Shown here: piece after piece, positions 54,560-64,000 of the stretch
How the letters are laid out: each line of letters begins with the position of its first letter
Position numbering within the stretch: the first letter of the stretch is position 1
Origin: Ariolimax columbianus
Lineage: Eukaryota > Mollusca > Gastropoda > Stylommatophora > Arionidae
Assembly (NCBI GenBank): GCA_036924085.1
Contig: JAVGWX010000011.1
Location: 18,185,264-18,249,263 of the forward strand
Direction of reading: 5' to 3'
DNA length: 64,000 nucleotides
Program-made: the position numbers and the translations under genes
Notes under the pieces: generated by a model
What the model was told of the DNA's origin: nothing
The model's database searches: none
The model's input: only the letters and a program-made list of their open reading frames with translations

Positions 54560-55470
54560 TCACGTGTTTGTTGTTAATTACTCTATAATGAATGACCTAT
54601 CTCTGCATACTTAATGAAGGCAATTTATTACGCCATCAATGTTGACTCACCTCCTTGAGATAATGAGGTGAAAGCCCCAGAAACAAGACCCCCCACAATG
54701 ACAGCATGACGGCTACCAGGACTGCCAACGACAGAGTCCATACCTGACAATGCTGGGTAAGAAACATTTATAAAAGCATGTAGAGTGGACATCCCAGAGC
54801 AGTACTCGTCCCAAAACTTGTAGAAAACAAAAAGGAAACCACACATAAATGTAATACTAATATCCAAAAACAAGTCAAAAAAGGAAACCTGCTAAGACAA
54901 TGGAAATCACCTTCTAACGGTAAGATGAAATGCATAACACAAAGTTAAGTTTTTAAGACGTGACGTCAAACACTGATTTGGATGTCTGAATACCAGGATT
55001 CCAGTGAATGATTAAACAAAAGGTTCCAAAAAACGTTTTTTTCTTTTTTCGGCAAATCTGTATGACTCTTACAGCAGTAGGAGATTGCCCAGTTTTGAAA
55101 TCATATGTGGGTCCAGCAATGACTGAAGAATCGGAAGACATTTCATGAGGAAGCACAACGATCGAACTATGAAAACTATGAGTATTTACACTTTTCGCAA
55201 TTTACTGAGTGGGGCTGAGCACCTATGAGTCTGCCTCGAGTGGAATGATCTCGATTCTTAACAGAACATATTAACGTTCGGCAACATATTAAAACCATCA
55301 AGCGGAACATCTTTTATTACTGTAGTATGTGCAAGTCAGCTACTTCTGTTTGATGCGGTAAATGGATATTGGTAATGTGACATTTTATTTATTAATGGCT
55401 TGAGTTAGTTCAGAGAGCGAGAAATTTGCACAATGTCACAAAATATCCGCACATATAATTGTGGCAAGGT
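54560..55470 (-). repeat. Inverted-duplication arm 2 (pair with 33625-34505)
   Basis: Reverse complement of the segment at 33.6-34.5 kb over its whole length. On the minus strand it has an open frame (54628-54873) with TFMCGFLFVFYKFWDEYCSG, MSTLHAF and GMDSVVGSPGSRHAVIVGGL, and a second one (54953-55156) with SSVIAGPTYDFKTGQSPTAV. The corresponding segments of arm 1 share much of these. It ends within about 10 bases of the start of the family A copy at 55470. Confidence 0.82.
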
Positions 55471-56956
55471 AAGAAGGTAAGACGACGTGGCATGTATCCA
55501 GTAAACGCACCTCAACAATAATCATAAATTCACAATCAGAGGATACCAGACCTTCCGTCTCGATAAAGAAGGTCACAAAGGAGGGGTCCTGATACTGACC
55601 CGAAACTGCATACCGAGTAGCGCGGTATCTGTCAATCACACAGGACAAGCAGAAATTGTAGGAGTTGACATAATGGCTCAAGAGACGAAGCTCCGCATTT
55701 TCAATCTGTACGGACCACCAAATAAAGACCTATCGCTCTCGAGTATGGAAGTCAAAGACTCCAACTGCATAGTAGTTAGAGACTTCAACAGCCACTCGGA
55801 GAGATGGGGATACTCGGACACAGACAGCAGAGGTGACGAAGTGGAAGATTGAAAGATATATACAAATCTCTCCCTAATCAATTGGCCGGAGTATAGCCCT
55901 AGTTTCTGTTCTAGAACATGACATACCACCTCGACTCCAGATTTGGCCTTCTCCACACAGGACATACGCCATAAAATAGACCACCCGGTGATAAACCAAC
56001 TGGCAGGTAGCGACCACAGGCCGATCAGGCTAGTATTGATATGGAAGTAGGCCCACAGGAAATAAAACCGCTCTCGCGCAGGAATTACTGGGACAGATTT
56101 GCAATCCTGTCAGATGGGCTGTGTGAAACCATCAACACACGAAACAACAAAATGAAGCCCATGGTGGAAAGCCTAAGCAAGGCAATAATGCAAGCCGCCA
56201 CTGAAACCATCCCAAGAGGAGCTAGGAAAAAGAAAAACTATAAGCCCTATTGGAATGATGAGTTGCAGAAAGCGGAAGATGCAGTAACAAATGCTAGGAA
56301 CATGGCAGAGCGAGAACAATCTATGGAGGCAAACATCGCCCTCAAAGCCGTCACGGCGAAATACAAATACACTTTAAACCAAACAGCAAGAGAGAGCTGG
56401 AAAAACAAAACCGAAAGCCTCAACCTAGACAAAGAAGGGAACAAGCTATGAAAGCTAGTCAGAGCCATGAATGACGAAACCCGTTCAAACAAACAAATTA
56501 CCATCAAGCAGGGCGAAAACTTGCTCACTGGAAAAAAAGCCGCAAACGCTTTTGTAGAACACTATGCCAGAGCAAACCACATCGAGGTCCCTGCAGATAG
56601 GCATACCGACAATAGTGAAGAGCAAAAGGGGCACGACAACATCAATACGACACAAGAAACGCATATATTGGCCAAATTAACAATGAGTGAAATGGAAGAG
56701 GCCATGAGAACATTAAAGAAAAGGAAATCTCCCGGAAAAACGGGATAACAAACGAAATGCTGATGGGGCTGGGCCAAACAGCGAAGAGGAAACTACTATC
56801 AGTCCTGAACCAAAGCTGGAAAAGGGGAATTGTACCCCAGGCATGGAAAGACGCAGTACTTGTACCAGTACCAAAAAAAGGAAAAGACAAAACAGATCCA
56901 AATGGATACAGGCCTATCAGCCTACTGAGCTGTGTCGGCAAATTGATGGAACGTAT
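55470..56956 (+). pseudogene. Family A copy, part 1: endonuclease and N-terminal RT
   Basis: 5'-truncated inside the endonuclease (starts at the GKIDVACIQETH region). Visible blocks: GHKGGVLILTRNC, NLYGPPNKDLSLSSME, FNSHSERWG (preceded by VVRD in place of VVGD), and GSDHRPI with its His kept. The linker and RT follow: WDRFAILSDGLCETINTRNN, AEREQSMEANIALKAVTAKY, KKRKSPGKTG (frameshift after it), AWKDAVLVPVPKKGKDKTDP and YRPISLLSCVGKLME. It is interrupted at 56957 by the reversed insertion and resumes at 57991. Stops occur (for example GNKL-stop at 56451). Confidence 0.88.
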
Positions 56957-57990
56957 TCTTCTTCTTCTTCTGCGTATACAGTCAGACAGTAACCATTATT
57001 TTCTCGAAAAAAGCGGCCGTCATCCTGAGACTCTCGCCACTACCATAGAGCTTGTCTTGCAGTTCCACTGGCAATGGCCACATCTGCTCTCTCTGATCCT
57101 CGTATGTCGGGCAGTTCTGCAGCAGATGTTCAGTGGTCATTTTACCAGTACCGCACGGGCATTCGTCGGTACACCCTATCTTCAATTTGTTGAATAGGTG
57201 GTACCTCAGTCTGTTGTGGACAGTGCGAAGTCTGAAGACAACGACCTGCTCTCTTCGGTTCAACTGGTAATAGGCATCGTTTTTGGTGTAACCAGTATGT
57301 TCGGTTTCCCATTTGGTCATGTATCTGGCTTTGATAAGCCGTTTTGACTCTTCGTACGTCATATTGGTATCTGTTTGTGGTAGCCTTGCACCTTCTTTTG
57401 CCAGTCTGTCTGCCTCCTCGTTGCCTTGGATGTTGCAGTGTGACGGAACCCACTGTACCACTACCCTTTTTGGTGCGGACTGCTGGCACAGTTTGCAGAG
57501 TGCTGCTCTTAAGTCATTAAGCTCAGTGTTTTTCTGGCTTTTTAGCGCTGTGACTACGGCGAGAGCATCTGTCAGCAGGACTATATGGCTCTCATTTTCA
57601 CTGTGTGTTACCATTTCTTCACTGCCGCCCTCAGTGCCTCTGCCTCCGCTCTGAAATTGCTTGTGTACTTACCAGTAGCGAATGACAGTGTTATTTTTCT
57701 GCCATTTGGTAGGTTCAGGAATGCTCCTGCCCCTCCGTTCTGTGTAGTGTTTGTTACAGAACCGTCGGTGTATGCATGGGTCCAGTCCATGCTTGGGTAG
57801 CTTTTCGTTATGAAGCTTAAGGTAGTATCTCTCCTTTCTTTTTCAGTCTGGCAGTTTTTGTTTGCAATACCTGGTATATTTTCTACCACCTCTGGAAATA
57901 TATCCTGCCTCCAAGTAGGTTTTCGTATAGTAGTGATGGGTTTTGGTGTTGTTAGTGCGTTTATGGGATCTTCGTGCATCTTTGCTTTGG
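56957..57990 (-). mobile_element. Nested family A retrocopy in reverse orientation, 12-bp target-site duplication
   Basis: A 1034-bp insertion bounded by gatggaacgtat on both sides (56945-56956 and 57991-58002). On the minus strand it begins in the AKAKMHEDPINALTTPK segment, passes through RNase H (AYTDGSV, RAEAEALRA; then LLTDALAV, PSHCNIQGNEEADRLAK) and the CPCGTGKMTTEHLLQNC end, and finishes with a gaagaagaagaa tail (tcttcttcttct on the plus strand at 56957). The frame shifts once near 57610 by loss of one base. All RNase H catalytic residues are kept, unlike in the host copy. The clean duplication shows it is younger than the element it broke. Confidence 0.96.
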
Positions 57991-58573
57991 GATGGAACGT
58001 ATGATAAACACCAGACTGATGTGGCATATGAAAGAAAAACGAATACTAATTCCACAGCAAGCCGGCTTTAGACAGCACAGATCCACTGAGGACCAGGTCA
58101 TCCTCATAGCCCAGGAGATAGAAGATGCCTACCCGACACAGAAACACACAGTAGCTGTTTGGGTGGATCTGGAAAAGGCATTTGACAAAGTCTGGAAAGA
58201 TGGACTTAGAGTCAAGCTAAGGAGAAGTGATGTTTGTGTGAAGATGTACAAGTGGATCAACCACTACCTCAAACAAAGAACGGCCAGAGTCTAAGTACAA
58301 GGGCAGATGAGCAAAAAGGTGACACTCGAGCAGGGAGTACCCCAAGGGGGAGTACTGTCACCCACACTCTTCCTGGTATATATATAAACGATATTACAGA
58401 GAATATACCAAGAAGAGTCGATTGCTCAATGTTTGCAGACGATCTGGCTATGTGGACCTCTGAAAAAAATCTCACCATAGCAAGAAATCGGATGCAGACG
58501 GTCCTAACATCGCTGGAAGAGTGGGCGAACTCATGGCTGGTCAAAATAAACGAGGAGAAAACTTTGCAGAAAT
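57991..58573 (+). pseudogene. Family A copy, part 2: RT core
   Basis: Resumes after the nested insertion: ILIPQQAGFRQHRSTEDQVI, motif A AVWVDLEKAFDKVWKDGL, then LEQGVPQGGVLSPTLFLVYI (motif B), motif C MFADDLAMWTSEKN, and LTSLEEWANSWLVKINEEKT. RT catalytic aspartates are present but frames change (a stop after RTARV, and another after LVYI). At about 58565 the sequence jumps from the KINEEKT codons directly to the FAEIAKAK segment, so the thumb and the RT-RNase H connection (about 0.7 kb in the other copies together) were deleted. Confidence 0.88.
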
Positions 58574-59585
58574 AGCCAAAGCAAAGATGCACGAAGATCC
58601 CATAAACGCACTAACAACACCAAAAGCAATCACTACTGTACGAAAACCTACCTGGAGGCAGGAAATATTTCCAGAGGTGGTAGAAAATATACCAGGTATT
58701 GCAAACAAAAACTGCCAGACTGAAAAAGAAAGGAGAGATACTACCCTAAGCTTCATAACGAAAAGATACCCAAGCATGGACTGGACCCATGCATACACCA
58801 ACGGTTCTGTAACAAACACAGGACAGAACGGAGGGGCAGGAGCATTCCTGAACCTACCAAATGGCAAAAAAATAACACTGTCATTCGCTACTGGTAAGTA
58901 CACAAGCAATTTCAGAGCGGAGGCAGAGGCACTGAGGGTGGCAGTGGAAGAAATGGTGACACACAGTGAAAATGAAAGCCATATAGTCCTGCTTACAGAT
59001 GCTCTCGCCGTAGTCACAGCGCTAAAAAGCCAGAAAAATACTGAGCTTAATGACTTAAGAGCAGCACTCTGCAAACTGTGCCAGCAGTCCGCACCAAAAA
59101 GGGTAGTGGTACAGTGGGTCCCATCACACTGCAACATCCAAGGCAACGAGGAGGCAGAAAGACTGGCAAAAGAAGGTGCAAGACTACCACAAACATATAC
59201 TAGTATGACGTACGAAAAGTCAAAACGGCTTATCAAAGCCAGATACATGACCAAATGGGAAACCGAACATACTGGTTACACCAAAAACGATGCCTATTAC
59301 CAGTTGAACCGAAGAGAGCAGGTCGTTGTCTTCAGAATTCGCACTGGCCACAATAGACTGAGGTACCACCTATTCAACAATTTGAAGATAGGGTGTACCG
59401 ACCAATGCCCGTGCGGTACTGGTAAAATGACCGCTGAACATCTGCTGCAGAACTGCCCGACATACGAGGATCAGAGAGAGCAGATGTGGCCATCACCAGT
59501 GGAACTGCAAGACAAGCTCTATGGCAGTGGCGACAGCCTCAGGATGACCGCCGCTTTTTTCGAAAAAATAATGGTTACTGTCTGA
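58521..59585 (+). pseudogene. Family A RNase H and C-terminal Cys/His segment, 354-residue frame with catalytic changes
   Basis: Longest retroelement frame on this copy. It begins out of frame within RT sequence (MGELMAGQNKRGEN), then NFAEIAKAKMHEDPINALTT. RNase H runs from about 85 to 222. The four acidic positions are: N94 in AYTNGS (Asp expected), E134 in RAEAEAL, D160 in LLTDALAV, and E213 in GNEEAERLAK (Asp expected), with H203 in PSHCNI. Two of the four have changed, so the enzyme should be inactive. The end has C296-x-C298-x8-H307-x4-C312 (CPCGTGKMTAEHLLQNC), probably zinc-binding. The (GAA)n tail follows (59592-59610). The frame is open despite the dead site, consistent with a recent copy. 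Confidence 0.88.
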
Positions 59586-59610
59586 CTGCGTACGAAGAAG
59601 AAGAAGAAGA

Positions 59611-61120
59611 AGGATACGTGTCCAGATCAAGATGTAATTCATCAAAAATAACTGTTTGAAATTAGAAACCAACTAGCAAAACCAGTGGCTATATTATGTT
59701 CTCAATCACTTACTAAAAAGATTGTTTCACGTGATTGGAAAGATGCAGCAGTGATCCCATTATTCAAGAAAGGCAAACAATCAGATCCAGCGAATTAAAT
59801 AACCAGGGAGTTTAAAGAGCATAGTCTGTAAATTGTTAGAATCAATCATCAAAGAAAACATTGTAATGCATTTAGAGAAATTTGATCTAATCAGAAATAG
59901 TCAGCAAGTGTTTACTTGAGGGAGATCATGCTTAACAAATCTATTAGAATTCATGAAGGATGATACCTAAATGATAGATTAAGGGGAGCAGTAGACGTTA
60001 TTTATATAGATTTTGCAAAAGCCGTTGCTAGAGTACCTCAAAACATATTATTTCTAAAGTTAAAATCACATGGAACAAGAGGGAAAGTTGCCAAATGGAT
60101 TGAAAATTGGTTAACGGGAGGATGGCAGAGGGTGTGCATACAAATGGAGTACTCTGAGTGGTGTGAAGTGAAAAGTGGAGTGCGACAGGGCTCGGTTTTG
60201 GAATCAATTTCATTCTTCATATATACATAAATGATTTGTACATTGATATGGGATCAATGATTGCACAATTTGCTGATGACACAAAACTTTGCAGTAGTGT
60301 CTCATCTAAAGCAGAAGTGAATATATTGAAGTCAGATTTAGATTAAGTTCGAGAATGGCTTTTAAGCTGGCAAATGGAGTTTAATGTAGATAAATATACA
60401 GTCATTCACATGGGTAGATCCAATATGGAACATAATTACAGAATGAGAGAGAACAATATTAAAAAGATAGATAAGCAAAGGGACCTAGGGGTTATAATAG
60501 ATCATACACCTAAGGTGAGTGAGCAAGCTCAGGTAGCAGTGAAAAAGGCAAATGCAATATTAGGTATGATACAACGAAATATTAAACATAACAGCAATGA
60601 AGTGATAGTCAAACTGTATAAAACATTAGTTAGACCTAGTTTGGAGTACATGCATTTAGACATGCTGGAAATAATACAAAAAAGAGCGACACAGATGATA
60701 GTGGGATTCTAGAATTACAGTTATGAGGAAAGACATAAAAATCGGCCTGCAGTTTCTAGAAGAAAGAAGAATTCGTGGTGACTTAATATAGGTTTATAAC
60801 ATGATCAGAGGAATGGATAAATTAGATTATATAAATATTTTTTTTTAAAATACAGCCACCCACACTAACAAGAGTGCATAGCTACAAGTTAGCTATATAG
60901 AGGTCCAGATTAGATATTAGGAAAAAAAAATATTTTGGCAGAGAGTAGTGAATGCTAGGAATGCATTTCCATAGGAGGTAGTGGGGGAAGGGACAGTTAA
61001 TGCATTTAAGAATAAATTGGATGCGCACAGGTTTTAGAGCAAAGTGATTTAAATGAAACTGGTTGAATACATACTCTGCAGGGTCTTCTAAACCAGTATA
61101 CAGACGGTACGTTAAGTTAA
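59611..61120 (+). pseudogene. Family B (CR1-like) RT copy, decayed
   Basis: Starts immediately after the GAA tail of the family A copy. In order: PDQDVIHQK and LFEIRNQLAKPVAILCSQSL, DWKDAAVIPLFKKGKQSDPA, a DFAKAVARVPQ block (motif A; Lys and Phe kept), WIENWLTGGWQRVCI, VKSGVRQGS (motif B), then AQFADDTKLCSSVSSKA (motif C, FADD), WLLSWQMEFNVDKYTVIHMG, QRDLGVIIDHTPKVSEQAQV and KLYKTLVRPSLEY. It ends with the family B C-terminus and tail (gcaaagtgatttaaatgaaa, actctgcagggtcttctaaa). Stops and indels throughout. No endonuclease is left. Confidence 0.88.
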
Positions 61121-61480
61121 GAGTTTTAGAGACGCTAATGACTACATAAATTATTTGTTTTAAATTTACGATCAATTATATTTTTAGCAAAGATAAAATA
61201 ATTACTCTGGTATAAAAAATCAAAGGAACTAGCCACTTTAAGAAAATTGCACTACCTGACAAAATGAATGTTATGAAGTAATTGAGACATTGAAAAGAGA
61301 AGTCCATGTGAAAAAAATTACTTTTATCGGTGCTAAGGTAATTAAGGTATTAGACAGCAAACCATTCTGAAAAAAATTATGGTTGAAACATCAAATTGCC
61401 ATTCCTTTAGTCCGTGGTGAAATGTGACGTTTCAAAGACGTCTCTCTGTGAGTCAGAAGGCCTGTATCTACAGTATGATG
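61121..61480. other. Gene-free stretch
   Basis: AT-rich. Nothing recognised. Confidence 0.4.
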
Positions 61481-61484
61481 TGTA

Positions 61485-62090
61485 AAAACCTTGACGAAAC
61501 TTGGTTGTCCATGAACATTCATCACAGTTGTCCACCAGTTTCATAACGGCATGTCGACTTCTGTACTGAATAATGGTGAACTATCCGCAGCATTTTCAGT
61601 AACCAATTGAGTCAAACTGGGTTGTGTGCTGGTCCAACGCTACTGAGCATGGTATTTTCAGCCGTGTTTTCTGATGATACACATGTTTATGACACTGGCG
61701 TGCATTTTTAAATGACGGACGAATGAATAGCTGTTAAATCTGAGATGCCTGAGGTTCCCAACAAAGTGAATTAAACAACCATCTTAGATCACCTATTTGC
61801 AGATGACGGCACATGCACACGCAACAAAACATGCCGACTTCCATGGATGAGTTTTCAATTGCGGTGAACTATATTTATTCTTCATCCCCATGAAACATTG
61901 TCTACCTGCTTTCGGTATGCACTAGCTGGAACCAAACACAACTTTTTTATGGTCAACATTTACAAGCGGCCGAAAGCATTGCCTACCTTGGTAGTCACTG
62001 GGAATGTTACTTGGACATCAGATGAGCTCCTGCCGGAGCAACTGTTGTATACCGAGCTTATAATAGGATAGCGCTCATCGGACTGTGGGG
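61485..62090 (+). pseudogene. RTE-type reverse transcriptase fossil (family C)
   Basis: Through shifted frames: LTKLGCP-FITVVHQFHNGM, SVLNNGELSAAFSVTN, VKLGCVL (motif B region), FSAVFSDDTHVYDTGVHF, then DHLFADDGTC (motif C) and, late, ALPTLVVTGNVTWTSDELLP. This is the RT core of RTE-type endonuclease-reverse transcriptases. At least four stops, one large degraded stretch between motif C and the end. Old, isolated copy. Confidence 0.75.
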
Positions 62091-62970
62091 ACGGTGGGGG
62101 AGACAAAAATAAACGATACAAAGACTCTCAACAATTTTCTTTAAACAGTTTCTTTATATATGTCGCCTCCTATAGGCTGCTTGTTTCTATCTGCTCAACC
62201 TGGTGTATTATAATTACACATGGTGATTGCATTGCTTAGACGAGAATCATTAATTAGGGGCAGAAATGCCTAACTGCACGTAAGTATATAATGGTAAATT
62301 ACAAACGCTGTCAGCGTGTGCCCTACATGCTGTAAAATGTGTAGGGCTCAGATATGAATACATAAGTATGTTTCTGAAACCATCCTCACTTTAGGTGGGC
62401 AACTACTACGTTATTATGGAACCTCCGGTATTGAACAAGCAAAGTTGACCAACAGTTGTTGGCCTGCATCTCGACAACACGGTGACCGTATCTTAGCTTT
62501 TAAAAAACACAACAGACCGATTGCATGTTTATCTTACAATAATGATTACAAGTGTAGCTGTGTTGTGTATTAGGGAGTAGACAATAATACGACCATGGAG
62601 CGGGAAACGCGTATTTGGTAGAAACTACAGTTATTTTCGCACGGTTGAGAGAAACTAGAATCAAAACAACGCCATAGTCAAATTGGAGTGAAGTCGAGAG
62701 AGTGGAGACTACTTTGTTACTACGAGATGCCCCTTCGTTGTTTAAGCAGCCGGGAATGATACGCCATGACTATGGGAAGAACAAACGTCAGATTGACGGA
62801 TGGCCTGTCGGCTCAGAGCTAACATCGTAGTTTGAGATAATGGGACTTTAAAAGACATAATACAAGAGTTGCGGGTAGTCGATTTTCAAAGCAGATCTAG
62901 AAGGCTGTCTCACTGAGCTCCTGGGACATTGCGTTTATGCCAATTGGAGAGAAATTGTGAGCAATTCCAT
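62091..62970. other. Gene-free stretch
   Basis: Unique-looking DNA. I saw no domain, repeat or RNA gene. Confidence 0.4.
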
Positions 62971-62971
62971 G

Positions 62972-62991
62972 ATAATAAAGAGAGAGAGAGA

Positions 62992-63033
<42 letters not shown>
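62972..63033. repeat. GA microsatellite
   Basis: About 55 bp of (GA)n. Confidence 0.97.
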
Positions 63034-63034
<1 letters not shown>

Positions 63035-63289
63035 AGATAGTATTTTAGAGTATGTACAGTTCAAATCATTCCATCTAGCTCAAACGAATATTTCCCTAGT
63101 TAAAAAAGATTACTATTTTTGTAAGTAGGTTATGTTTTTATCAATGTATAATAAATTCTCTTTTTTTGTAAAAAGTAAATATCTTTGTTTATGTTCAACG
63201 GAAGTTTTAGCGTTTTGCAATGAGGATATATTATCGTACAGTATTAAATGTTGTTACACTTTAGCTCACAGTTTATAAACAGCTCTGCT

Positions 63290-64000
63290 ACATGTATACT
63301 CTAAAAATGGTTCCTCGTAGGTATAACACAAGGCCAGCAAAACCGATCAATCTCTTCGTTCTTCTTATTTCCGTCCTGGATATTTTGGATATGCTGTATC
63401 TTCAGGCCAGTCGCCATGATGAAGTTTGGAATCTTCACCAGGTCGGAGCGGCAGCTCCACAGCTTTTGTGTCAGCTCTACACCCTCTGGTCAGGTCTGGC
63501 ATCTCATTTCCCTATAAATTGGGCATTCCTGTAGAATGTGCTAAAGGCTCTGGCATCCTGTTCCACATACACATTTATCGGTGTGTGAGATCGTCAGTTG
63601 GTATATATGTTCTAGTAGTCATCAGTGTTCAGTTATCAAACTAAACAGGGTAGTTTGTTTATCTCTTTTGAGTTGGGGAACTGGGTCTGGTGTACTTTTT
63701 ATTGTATGTCTTCTCTCCATGTGTGTATATACTGATTTCTGATGATGTTCTTGATATCTGTGTATAGTACTCAATGATTAAATTGTGCCTTTTTCTGCCA
63801 TCTTTTGCCTGAGCGTCAGCTCTCTCGTTTCCCGTGATTCCGCAATGGGAAGATAGTTACTGGAGTGATATTGTTGAGGAACTCTGGAGTTTACCTAGTT
63901 CTGCTCTCATCTCTGATAACAGTGGTTCGTTTTTTTGTATTGTCTCTAATAGCACTCTTCAATCTGTGAATACATATATTTTTGTTTGTGGTTGCCTGTC
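63290..64000 (-). pseudogene. RNase H and C-terminal segment of a family E LINE, running off the window
   Basis: On the minus strand from the window edge: IYVFTD (second RNase H Asp region), LSEMRAELGKLQ, LSSHCGITGNERADAQAKDG (His and last Asp), then CVCGTGCQSL-HILQECPIY, a CxC...H...C ending like that of family A but different in sequence, and an IPNFIMATGLKIQHI end. Two or more in-frame stops. The upstream domains lie outside the window. Confidence 0.75.

Noticed and set aside
58541..59254. 237-residue hydrophobic frame antisense to RNase H (also 57313-57654, 31598-32000)
   Set aside because: Shadow of the retroelement frame on the other strand. It recurs only because the element recurs.

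Overview
The window is non-coding-rich, AT-rich animal nuclear DNA. The retroelement proteins (RTE-type endonuclease-reverse transcriptases, CR1-like elements, and an EN-RT-RNase H family), one intronless rhodopsin-class GPCR and the abundance of minisatellites fit a lophotrochozoan, most likely a gastropod mollusc. The species cannot be fixed from the sequence. There are no operons, no rRNA and no functional-looking tRNA. Nearly every long open frame belongs to a transposon or is a by-product of a tandem repeat.

Layout. 0-5 kb: RTE tails, a 28-bp minisatellite, a frameshifted piggyBac transposase and an RNase H retroelement fragment. 5-12.8 kb: a cluster of tandem arrays with 38, 39-42, 141, 32, 36, 32 and 49-bp periods. 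It ends in a 2.9-kb 49-bp satellite that has an 833-bp (17-mer) higher-order repeat. 13-26 kb: an RTE copy with the structure expected from twin priming, a 33-bp array, CR1 and RTE fragments, a 5'-truncated retrocopy with a 14-bp target-site duplication, a tRNA-derived SINE, a 53-bp array, a 0.4-kb TAG repeat and copies of an unnamed dispersed repeat (R1). 26-36 kb: mostly unrecognised DNA, a second truncated retrocopy, one arm of a 0.9-kb inverted duplication, and a possible host promoter with a signal-peptide first exon at 35.2-35.5 kb. 36-40 kb: the longest copy of the EN-RT-RNase H family ('family A'), with a GC-rich leader, an endonuclease with a damaged catalytic motif and an RT full of stops. 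43-44 kb: the GPCR, the one convincing intact host gene. 46-50 kb: AT, GA, GT and pyrimidine simple repeats. 50-52 kb: a different RT-RNase H element. 54.5-59.6 kb: the other arm of the inverted duplication, then a family A copy split by a reversed family A insertion with a 12-bp target-site duplication. 59.6-62 kb: CR1-like and RTE-like fossils. 63.3-64 kb: another RNase H retroelement running off the end.

Family names used here: A = EN-RT-RNase H element (I/Vingi-like by domain order) with a (GAA)n tail; A2 = a related element with a different 3' tail; B = CR1-like element with a (TTAAG)n-type tail; C = RTE-type elements; D and E = two further RNase H elements. These labels are mine and rest on translated motifs read by eye, not on a database search. 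The elements record repeated waves of LINE-type insertion, including at least three copies with visible target-site duplications. Apart from the GPCR, and less surely the exon candidates at 35.4 and 12.8 kb, I see no host gene.
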